Assembly (NCBI GenBank): GCA_900313745.1
Contig: OMSM01000265.1
Span: 1 to 5,982 of the forward strand
Source: an uncultured Lachnospiraceae bacterium
GTDB taxonomy: Bacteria; Bacillota; Clostridia; Lachnospirales; Lachnospiraceae
DNA length: 5,982 nucleotides
Direction: 5' to 3'
A model generated the notes under the pieces. It was not told the DNA's origin, ran no database searches, and saw only the letters and a program-made list of their open reading frames with translations. Position 1 is the stretch's first letter. Every line of letters begins with the position of its first letter. Positions 1 to 5,506 of the stretch are shown one piece after another. The position numbers were made by a program, and so were the translations under genes.

Positions 1-276
1 ATCTCGATAACCGACATTGACCGCTCACCGATGAACCTTTATTCCTCGGTCAATCTCTATGCTTCGAGCGGGATGAATTCGATCACGGATTCCCTCTCGG
101 CTGCGGTAACCCTGATCAATGCCCTGATCGTTTCCATCTGCGGCAGACACACGGCGGAACTGAAGGAGCACATAGGTGAGCTGGAGGAAGCCTGGAACAA
201 TTACCAGACCTACCTGGGCGACGAGATGAGCTATATCGATGATGCGCGTTTTGACCGGGAAGGGGATGCGGAATGA
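1..276 (+). CDS. MurR/RpiR-type regulator, SIS domain C-terminal end (partial)
   Basis: This open frame enters from the left edge and ends in TGA at 274-276, giving 91 residues of a C-terminus. I read it as the end of the SIS sugar-phosphate-binding domain of a MurR/RpiR-type transcriptional regulator. The start I-S-I-T-D with R-S-P shortly after matches the SIS strand and turn usually written 'vIaITD..SPla'. The segment D-S-L-S-A-A-V-T-L-I-N-A-L matches the hydrophobic helix that follows in that family. The last part (H-I-G-E-L-E-E-A-W-N-N-Y) matches the usual helical end with E-E-A-W. The family has an N-terminal helix-turn-helix, which would lie outside the window. No signal peptide or membrane segment is expected. 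The stop overlaps the next start (ATGA), so the two genes are probably translationally coupled. The ATG at 31 is internal, not a start. The ligand and target genes cannot be inferred. The family call rests on remembered motifs only. Confidence 0.68.
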   Translation: MSITDIDRSPMNLYSSVNLYASSGMNSITDSLSAAVTLINALIVSICGRHTAELKEHIGELEEAWNNYQTYLGDEMSYIDDARFDREGDAE

Positions 277-1511
277 GCCGCGTTGTGGTGATCGGTGCCG
301 GTGCTGCCGGCCTTATGGCCGCCTGGCGGGCATCTTATGGCGGTGCGCAGGTGCTCGTACTGGAGAGAAACGAGAAGGCGGGAAAGAAGATTTATATTAC
401 CGGCAAGGGGAGGTGCAATCTTACCAATGACTGCGAGACCCCGGAGTTTTTCGACAGTGTTGTTCATAATCCCCGTTTTCTCTACAGCGCGGTATACGGG
501 TTTGACCATGACGCGGTAAAAAGTTTCTTCGAGGATAAAGGATGCCCGGTGAAGACGGAGAGAGGAAACAGGGTGTTTCCTGTGAGCGATCACGCTTCGG
601 ACGTCACCAGGGCGCTGGTCAGGGCACTGGATGCCTCCGGTGCCGAGGTCAGGTACGAATGCAGGGTATCTTCGCTGATCACGGCACCTGACGGTATCCG
701 GGGAGTCCGGCTGGAAAACGGGGAGAGACTCGAAGCCGGCAGCGTCATTCTTGCTACCGGCGGCCTGTCTTATCCGTCAACCGGTTCCACCGGGGACGGG
801 TACCGCATGGCAAAGGAGGCAGGGCACAGGATTACGGCAAGGACTCCCTCGCTGACCGGATTTAATACCGTGGAGGAGTGGCCGGGGGAGCTTCAGGGCC
901 TCTCGCTTAAAAACGTCCGGTGCAGCCTTGAAGAAGTGAAGAGCGGCCGGATATTGAAATCGGATTTCGGTGAGATGCTCTTTACCCATTACGGGATCAG
1001 CGGGCCGATCGCGCTGACCCTGTCCGCTTACGCGGATACCTCCGGGAACGGGCAGTACCGGCTTATGATCGACCTGAAGCCTGCGGTTCCCGGGGAGGAG
1101 CTTGCCGCCCGTATTAAGAGAATGCTGGATGCGGCGCCGGCCGCAGGCTTCGGCACCGCCGTAAGGCCGCTCTTCCCTTCCAGGCTCTCGGAGAGAGTTG
1201 TCTGGCTGTCCGGCATCGCCCCGGAGCGCAGGTGCGGGACGATATCCAATGCGGAGATAAGGAGTTTTGCGGAGCTGATCAAGGGGCTCAGCGTCGACAT
1301 CAGGAGCAAACGCGGATACAATGAAGCTGTGATTACCCAGGGCGGGGTCGATGTCCGGGAGATCAATCCGTCCACCATGGAATCCCGGCTTGTGAAGGGA
1401 CTCTATTTTGCCGGGGAGATTATGGACGTGGACGCCCTGACCGGCGGGTATAACCTTCAGATTGCGTGGTCCACGGGGTATCTCGCGGGCATGAGCGCCG
1501 CCTCCGGTTAA
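273..1511 (+). CDS. NAD(P)/FAD-dependent oxidoreductase, HI0933/BaiN-like family
   Basis: This is a full-length cytosolic flavoprotein of 412 residues, the normal size for the HI0933 family. A Rossmann FAD-binding motif G-A-G-A-A-G-L-M-A-A lies at residues 8-17, with an acidic E31 closing the second strand. The family signature G-K-G-R-C-N-L-T-N is at 44-52. Further family blocks are N-R-V-F-P-V-S-D (99-106), A-T-G-G-L-S-Y-P (161-168), a G-E-M-L-F-T-H-Y-G-I-S-G-P block (233-245), and the C-terminal FAD-contact region with F-A-G-E-I-M-D-V-D (379-387) and G-G-Y-N-L-Q-I-A (391-398). The start overlaps the previous stop by 4 nt, and AAGGGG at 260-265 gives a ribosome binding site 7 nt upstream. 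Members are annotated as aminoacetone oxidase-like, or as BaiN in bile-acid-converting clostridia, but the substrate of this copy cannot be told from sequence. As I recall, the family often sits just upstream of cmk in Clostridia, as here. Family assignment is firm; function is not. Confidence 0.93.
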   Translation: MSRVVVIGAGAAGLMAAWRASYGGAQVLVLERNEKAGKKIYITGKGRCNLTNDCETPEFFDSVVHNPRFLYSAVYGFDHDAVKSFFEDKGCPVKTERGNRVFPVSDHASDVTRALVRALDASGAEVRYECRVSSLITAPDGIRGVRLENGERLEAGSVILATGGLSYPSTGSTGDGYRMAKEAGHRITARTPSLTGFNTVEEWPGELQGLSLKNVRCSLEEVKSGRILKSDFGEMLFTHYGISGPIALTLSAYADTSGNGQYRLMIDLKPAVPGEELAARIKRMLDAAPAAGFGTAVRPLFPSRLSERVVWLSGIAPERRCGTISNAEIRSFAELIKGLSVDIRSKRGYNEAVITQGGVDVREINPSTMESRLVKGLYFAGEIMDVDALTGGYNLQIAWSTGYLAGMSAASG

Positions 1512-1544
1512 CGGACGCAGACAAAGTGACAGATTACCCGGAAT

Positions 1545-1548
1545 GGAG
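1545..1548 (+). promoter_or_regulatory. Ribosome binding site deciding the cmk-ispH start
   Basis: GGAG lies 6 nt before the ATG at 1555. The frame is also open from an ATG at 1543, but this GGAG overlaps that codon and cannot serve it, and only a weak purine stretch lies upstream of 1543. The start at 1555 gives M-N-R-N-I-A-I-D-G-P, placing the P-loop strand right at the N-terminus as in standard cytidylate kinases. Confidence 0.75.
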
Positions 1549-1554
1549 ATAAGC

Positions 1555-3081
1555 ATGAACAGAAATATAGCTATAGACGGACCGGCGGGTGCCGGCAAAA
1601 GCACCATTGCCCGCAGGGTGGCTTCTTCGCTCGGCGCGGTATATGTCGACACCGGCGCGATGTACCGGGCAATGGCACTTTATTTCCTGAGACAGGGCAT
1701 TAAGGCCGATGACAGCGATGCGATAAGCCGTGCCGCGGAAGGCGCCGACGTCACTATTGAATACAGGGACGGCGAGCAGAGAGTGATTCTTGGCGGCGAG
1801 GATGTCACCCCTTATCTCCGCACGGAAGAGGTCGGAAATATGGCCTCCGTGAGCAGCACGAACGGGGACGTCAGAGCAAAACTTGTGGAGCTTCAGCGCA
1901 GGCTTGCGGCGAATACGGCCGTGGTGATGGACGGAAGGGACATCGGAACCGTAGTGCTCCCGGATGCGATGCTGAAGATCTATCTTACGGCGAGCGTTGC
2001 CGTCAGGGCGGCAAGGCGCGTGAAGGAGCTTGTGGAAAAGGGAGAGAATCCCGATCCCGCAAGAGTTGCCGCCGAGATCGAGGAGAGGGATCACAGGGAC
2101 ATGAACCGTGAGATTTCGCCCCTGCGCAGGGCGGAGGATGCAGTACTTGTGGACAGCTCCGATCTCTCCGTCGGGGAAGTGACGGAAACAATACTGAAGC
2201 TTTACCGGGAGAGGCTGAATCATCCCAGGGTGATTGTTGCGAAGACAGCCGGGTTCTGCTTCGGCGTCAGGAAAGCGGTCGACAAGGTCTATGAAGCTGC
2301 GGGAAACGGGACGCCGATCTATACCTTCGGCCCGATCATACATAATCACGAGGTTGTTGCGGATCTTGAGAAGAGGGGCGTAAAGGTTATAAACTCCGTC
2401 GATGAACTTGAGGATCTGAAGGAGGGAACAGTGATCATCCGCTCCCACGGCGTGTCCAGGGCGGTCTACGAGAGAATCGAAAACGCCGGCCTCTCGATAA
2501 TCGACGCCACCTGCCCCTTTGTAAAAAGGATCCACAGGATAGTGGAGCAGGAAAGCGCCGGGGGATCGCAGATTGTCATCATCGGCAATGCAGGGCATCC
2601 GGAGGTGGAGGGCATTGTCGGATGGTCGGTCACACCGGCATCCGTGGTCGGTACTCCGGAGGAGGCAGGCAGGCTCAGACTCGATCCCGGGAAACCTGTC
2701 TGTATTGTGTCTCAGACCACATTCAATACGATTAAATTTCAAGAATTGGTTGATATTTTAAAGTGTTATGGATACAATATAAATGTTGTCAATACTATCT
2801 GTTCGGCTACGCGCGAGCGCCAGGAAGAGGCGAGAAGCATAGCTTCGCAGGTGGATATGATGATTGTTATAGGAGACAGGACAAGTTCCAATTCTGCAAA
2901 ACTCTACGATATTTGCAGATCGGAATGTGTCGATACTCTCTTTATACAAACGCGGAACGATCTTACTCGAAACCTTGCGGGAGGCGAGAAAGTCATCGGA
3001 ATTACCGCAGGGGCTTCCACCCCAAAGAATATCATCGAGGAGGTTCAAAACTATGTCTATGCAGGCAGAAGAGAATTTTGA
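1555..3081 (+). CDS. cmk-ispH: Cytidylate kinase-IspH fusion (CMP kinase / HMBPP reductase)
   Basis: One uninterrupted frame of 508 residues carries two complete enzymes. Residues 1 to about 220 are cytidylate kinase, which phosphorylates CMP/dCMP with ATP: P-loop G-P-A-G-A-G-K-S-T (9-17), CMP-site D-T-G-A-M-Y-R (32-38), D-G-R-D-I-G-T (126-132), lid arginines near 151-155, and the R-D..D..R..S-P-L block (178-190). Residues about 226-508 are IspH, the [4Fe-4S] enzyme converting HMBPP to IPP and DMAPP in the MEP isoprenoid pathway. All three cluster cysteines are present: C235 (A-G-F-C-F-G-V), C320 (D-A-T-C-P) and C416 (N-T-I-C-S-A-T). So are the substrate-site residues H263, H298, H348, E350 (G-H-P-E-V-E-G), the S-Q-T-T motif (386-389) and S-S-N-S (444-447). 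Each half has its normal length, with only about five residues between them. Both activities should be cytosolic and look intact. The 3' end overlaps the S1 gene by 29 nt. The last third is locally AT-rich and holds a candidate promoter. Confidence 0.95.
   Translation: MNRNIAIDGPAGAGKSTIARRVASSLGAVYVDTGAMYRAMALYFLRQGIKADDSDAISRAAEGADVTIEYRDGEQRVILGGEDVTPYLRTEEVGNMASVSSTNGDVRAKLVELQRRLAANTAVVMDGRDIGTVVLPDAMLKIYLTASVAVRAARRVKELVEKGENPDPARVAAEIEERDHRDMNREISPLRRAEDAVLVDSSDLSVGEVTETILKLYRERLNHPRVIVAKTAGFCFGVRKAVDKVYEAAGNGTPIYTFGPIIHNHEVVADLEKRGVKVINSVDELEDLKEGTVIIRSHGVSRAVYERIENAGLSIIDATCPFVKRIHRIVEQESAGGSQIVIIGNAGHPEVEGIVGWSVTPASVVGTPEEAGRLRLDPGKPVCIVSQTTFNTIKFQELVDILKCYGYNINVVNTICSATRERQEEARSIASQVDMMIVIGDRTSSNSAKLYDICRSECVDTLFIQTRNDLTRNLAGGEKVIGITAGASTPKNIIEEVQNYVYAGRREF
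2750..2778 (+). promoter_or_regulatory. Candidate sigma-A promoter inside ispH, driving the S1 gene
   Basis: TTGATA (2750-2755) and TACAAT (2773-2778) are separated by exactly 17 nt. Each hexamer matches the housekeeping consensus at five of six positions. The surrounding stretch, about 2720-2800, is clearly more AT-rich than the rest of the gene. Transcription would begin near 2785, leaving about 270 nt of leader before the S1 start. In E. coli, rpsA promoters are known inside the upstream cmk gene, which makes the idea plausible. Activity is inferred, and a chance match in an AT-rich patch is possible. Confidence 0.5.
3038..3043 (+). promoter_or_regulatory. Consensus ribosome binding site of the S1 gene
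   Basis: A perfect AGGAGG lies within the ispH coding sequence, 9 nt before the ATG at 3053. It settles the S1 start. The same frame is open back to an ATG at 2927, but those 42 extra codons lie wholly inside ispH and do not resemble S1. A second ATG at 3059 is spaced less well. The strength of the site fits a highly expressed ribosomal gene. Confidence 0.85.
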
Positions 3082-4216
3082 ACAAATGCTGAACGAGTCG
3101 TTCAAAACTATTCATACAGGGGAGGTAGTCGAGGGTAAGGTAATCGACGTTAAGCCGGAAGAAGCCGTTCTTAACATCAATTACAAGTCTGATGGTATTC
3201 TCACCCGCAGCGAATACAGTAACGACCGTTCCATCGATCTGACTCAGGTCCTCCACCCCGGTGATTCCCTTGAGGTTAAAGTCCTTAAGGTGAATGACGG
3301 TGACGGACAGGTCGTCCTCTCCTACAAGAGGCTTGCTGCTGACCGCGGCAACAAGCGGATCGAGGAAGCGTTCAATAACAAGGAAGTTCTCAAGGCGAAG
3401 GTCAACCAGGTTCTGACCGGCGGTCTCTCCGTTATTGTCGAAGAGGTTCGCGTGTTCATTCCCGCATCCCTGGTTTCCGATACCTATGAGAAGGATCTGA
3501 ACAAGTACCTCGATCAGGAGATCGAGTTCGTCATTACCGAGTACAACCCTCACCGCAGGAGATACATCGGCGACCGCAAGCAGCTGCTTGTGGAGAAGCG
3601 CAAGGAGATGCAGAAGAAGCTGTTCGAGACCATCAAGCCCGGCGATGTTGTCGAGGGTACGGTCAAGAACATCACCGATTTCGGTGCGTTCATCGATCTC
3701 GGCGGAGCGGACGGACTGCTTCATATTTCCGAAATGAGCTGGGGCAGGGTCGAGAATCCGAAGAAGGTCTTCAAGGTCGGCGAGAAGCTCCGTGTCCTTA
3801 TTAAGGACATCCAGGGCACCAAGATTGCTCTTTCCCTCAAGTTCCCTGATCAGAATCCCTGGGAAGGCGCTGCGGAGAAGTATGCGATCGGCACGGTCGT
3901 CACCGGCAGAGTTGCCCGCATGACTGATTTCGGTGCGTTTATTGAGCTTGAGCCCGGCATCGACGCTCTGCTTCATGTCTCCCAGATCGCAAGGGAGCAC
4001 ATTGAGAAGCCCAGCGATGTCTTAAAGACCAACGAGGAGATCACCGCGAAGATCGTCGACTTCAACGAGGCCGACAACAAGATCAGCCTTTCCATCAAGG
4101 CTCTTCTGAATGATGAGGAGAGACGCAGGAAGGCCGAGGAAGCGGATGCAGATGTCGTTTCCGTCGATCTCGATGCTGCCATCGCTGCAGCGAAGGAGGA
4201 GGCAGGCGAGGAGTAA
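3053..4216 (+). CDS. rpsA: Ribosomal protein S1-like RNA-binding protein, four S1 domains
   Basis: The 387-residue protein has four OB-fold S1 RNA-binding domains, at roughly residues 20-93, 109-178, 194-263 and 277-349. Domains 3 and 4 are the most canonical: each has G-x-V followed by I/M-T-D-F-G-A-F-I, then L-L-H-I/V-S, and ends near I-A-L-S-L-K or I-S-L-S-I-K. Domain 2 carries the R-R-R-Y-I-G-D-R-K-Q segment usual in S1. The tail (about 355-387) is charged and alanine-rich. This length and domain number match the short S1 of Firmicutes (B. subtilis YpfD type), not the six-domain E. coli protein. It should bind mRNA at the 30S subunit, though how essential S1 is for initiation in Firmicutes is debated. 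The start overlaps the end of cmk-ispH by 29 nt in a different frame, so coupling is likely. Many clostridia instead fuse IspH to S1; here they are separate proteins. A hairpin terminator follows 34 nt after the stop. Confidence 0.94.
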   Translation: MSMQAEENFEQMLNESFKTIHTGEVVEGKVIDVKPEEAVLNINYKSDGILTRSEYSNDRSIDLTQVLHPGDSLEVKVLKVNDGDGQVVLSYKRLAADRGNKRIEEAFNNKEVLKAKVNQVLTGGLSVIVEEVRVFIPASLVSDTYEKDLNKYLDQEIEFVITEYNPHRRRYIGDRKQLLVEKRKEMQKKLFETIKPGDVVEGTVKNITDFGAFIDLGGADGLLHISEMSWGRVENPKKVFKVGEKLRVLIKDIQGTKIALSLKFPDQNPWEGAAEKYAIGTVVTGRVARMTDFGAFIELEPGIDALLHVSQIAREHIEKPSDVLKTNEEITAKIVDFNEADNKISLSIKALLNDEERRRKAEEADADVVSVDLDAAIAAAKEEAGEE

Positions 4217-4250
4217 TTCCATAACCGCCTGATATTTCAGCAGGAATGAA

Positions 4251-4278
4251 AAGCCCCGGTTCTCAGGAACCGGGGCTT
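4251..4278. terminator. Bidirectional intrinsic terminator between convergent genes
   Basis: A perfect 12-bp inverted repeat (AAGCCCCGGTTC and its complement) closes a 4-nt loop, TCAG. The stem is GC-rich. On the + strand it is followed by a broken T/A tail (CTTATATTAT). On the - strand it is followed by TTTTC, a better U-run. It lies 34 nt after the S1 stop and 12 nt beyond the stop of the convergent gene, so it probably ends both transcripts. Confidence 0.9.
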
Positions 4279-4290
4279 ATATTATGCACG

Positions 4291-5424
4291 TCAGCATAGA
4301 GCGAAGTATTTCCCTTCCGGATCAGCGATGTGCCTCAGGACGGACAGGGCATAAGAGGTGAGTTCCTTCCGGCTTCCCTTAATCCTGTCGGAGAACTCAA
4401 TATACCCGGTCGGGTCGGTCAGCGTCCTGCGGAAGACAGGCAGCTCCGTATCTCCCCAGAACGGAATAAACGCGCCGCTTTTTCTTGTATAGCAGTTCTC
4501 CCTTGTACAGGGGATGCGGTGAGTTTTGTCCGCGAACATCGCGATGCTGCGGTGGAGCGCCTGATCCTCCGCCGGAAAGTAATCATAGTTCCTGTAATCC
4601 GCATAGAAGTACTTCATCTCACCGGTCAGCACCGGCGCCTTGACCAGCGCGGAGCTGCCCTCGGCCTTGAAGAAGCAGGAATCCCTCCCCGCTGCCACGG
4701 GGAACGGCACCGGGGATGAGAGAGACAGGTACAGCAGGATTTCCTCTGTCCGTCTGCCCTCATGATCGTGGTAGGTATCCGCCTGGGCGCGTGTGATCTC
4801 GGGCTCCGTGAGAACGAGATCCTCAAGGGAGAAGATCGGGGTAAGATGAACAAGGCTGACGAGGCTCTGTTCGTTTGCCGATGCTAGAAGAGAGAAGGAA
4901 TCAGGGGAGAAAGGCCGGAATGTATCCGAAGGCTCGAAGATGCCGGAAGGTATGCCGCGGCCGGAATCTGTTCCAGTGAGCGCCTTGATCAGCGTTTCTT
5001 CCCTGAGGTCGGGAAGCCCTGAGGCATCGCGGTAGGGGCGTGCGATGCGGTAAAGATCTCCGGAGGGTACGCCGTCCAGAGCCCGGCAGTCAATTCCAAG
5101 CAGGGCAGCTCTTTTCCGTATAAAGCGCAGATCAAAGCGCTCCCCGTTGAAGGTGATGAGCCTTGCGGGATGAAAACTCGCGATTGTCTCCAGAAACGCG
5201 AGTATAATTGCCGGCTCCTCATCGCTGGATTCCGCGAGATACTGGGTAATTTCAAGGCTGCCGGACGAAGAGGGCACGGCTGTCCCGATGATCAGGATTC
5301 TGCCGTTTCCGGAAACCGTCCCGGAGGTTCCGATGTCGAGAAGCATGAGCCGTCCTTCCGGACCGATCTTGTTCAGAGGATAAGGCGGGGCACCCGCGGA
5401 TAAGGACTTCTCTACGATTCGCAT
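4291..5424 (-). CDS. RNase H-like (YprB-type) domain protein, DEDD site degenerate
   Basis: The 377-residue protein starts at an ATG with GGGAG 7 nt upstream. An open extension to 5508 is unlikely because it runs through the promoter. Residues about 26-205 look like the RNase H-like, DEDD-exonuclease-like fold of the YprB family. L-L-D-I-G-T-S-G (28-35) stands where the family has L-D-I-E-T-T-G. L-I-T-F-N-G-E-R-F-D (89-98) matches the second motif with its aspartate. A-N-E-Q-S-L (183-188) stands where H-N-x-x-D-L is usual. So D30 and D98 are kept, but the motif I glutamate is G32, and the motif III aspartate and its histidine appear as S187 and A183. The C-terminal part (about 235-345), with G-E-M-K-Y-F-Y and later C-Y-T-R-K-S-G-A-F-I-P, is one I recall from Lachnospiraceae homologues. 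It probably acts as a nucleic-acid-binding or inactive nuclease-like protein; the role is unknown. No signal peptide or membrane helix is seen. It is transcribed alone and convergent to the S1 gene. Confidence 0.82.
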   Translation of the reverse strand: MRIVEKSLSAGAPPYPLNKIGPEGRLMLLDIGTSGTVSGNGRILIIGTAVPSSSGSLEITQYLAESSDEEPAIILAFLETIASFHPARLITFNGERFDLRFIRKRAALLGIDCRALDGVPSGDLYRIARPYRDASGLPDLREETLIKALTGTDSGRGIPSGIFEPSDTFRPFSPDSFSLLASANEQSLVSLVHLTPIFSLEDLVLTEPEITRAQADTYHDHEGRRTEEILLYLSLSSPVPFPVAAGRDSCFFKAEGSSALVKAPVLTGEMKYFYADYRNYDYFPAEDQALHRSIAMFADKTHRIPCTRENCYTRKSGAFIPFWGDTELPVFRRTLTDPTGYIEFSDRIKGSRKELTSYALSVLRHIADPEGKYFALC

Positions 5425-5431
5425 CACGAAA

Positions 5432-5438
5432 CTCTCCC
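5432..5438 (-). promoter_or_regulatory. Ribosome binding site of the YprB-like gene
   Basis: Read on the - strand, GGGAGAG ends 7 nt before the ATG at 5424. It favours that start over the ATG at 5508, which has no comparable site. A GTG directly before the ATG (5427) would be a slightly worse fit. Confidence 0.75.
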
Positions 5439-5476
5439 AAATATGATATGATATCCATAATTGTGTTTTCTGAATC

Positions 5477-5505
5477 ATTATAAATTCTGAAAAGTTGTGA
5501 GGCAA
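5477..5505 (-). promoter_or_regulatory. Sigma-A-like promoter of the YprB-like gene
   Basis: On the - strand, TTGCCT (5505-5500) is followed after exactly 17 nt by a perfect TATAAT (5482-5477). Transcription would start near 5470, giving a leader of about 46 nt before the ATG at 5424. The -35 element overlaps the ribosome binding site region of the divergent RnfC-like gene, so the two expression signals share bases. Confidence 0.7.
5499..5502 (+). promoter_or_regulatory. Ribosome binding site of the RnfC-like gene
   Basis: GAGG (within TGAGG, 5498-5502) lies 4 nt before the ATG at 5507. The spacing is short but usable. No other ATG or GTG in this frame nearby has a better site, and the protein starts directly with the family's F-H-G-G region. 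Confidence 0.6.
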
Positions 5506-5506
5506 C

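Noticed and set aside
777..1652. A 291-codon open frame on the - strand opposite the flavoprotein
   Set aside because: It is a shadow of the HI0933-family gene, with proline- and arginine-rich low-information sequence and no family motif.
2207..2232. Internal GTG start (2230) that could give free IspH from the fusion
   Set aside because: A purine-rich GGGAGAGG is present at 2207-2214, but it lies 15 nt from the GTG, too far for efficient initiation. No better signal is seen.
1534..2742. A 402-codon open frame on the - strand opposite cmk-ispH
   Set aside because: It is fully antisense to a gene with complete Cmk and IspH motifs. Its translation is rich in His, Arg, Cys and Pro with no recognisable domain, and long antisense frames are common where third positions are GC-biased.
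2927..3052. A 42-codon N-terminal extension of the S1 frame
   Set aside because: It lies entirely within ispH in another frame, does not resemble S1, and the perfect AGGAGG points to the ATG at 3053.
3032..4000. A 322-codon open frame on the - strand opposite the S1 gene
   Set aside because: The translation is a leucine-, aspartate- and glycine-rich mirror of biased S1 codons, with pseudo-repeats that reflect the repeated S1 domains on the other strand.
5418..5447. Possible + strand promoter TTCGCA-N18-TATGAT for the RnfC-like gene
   Set aside because: The -35 matches the consensus poorly, the spacer is 18 nt, and it overlaps the start of the opposite gene. Not strong enough to list as a feature.
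5461..5485. Possible Rex-type or other redox-regulator operator near TTGTG in the divergent spacer
   Set aside because: There is a TTGTG half-site but no matching inverted half at the expected spacing.
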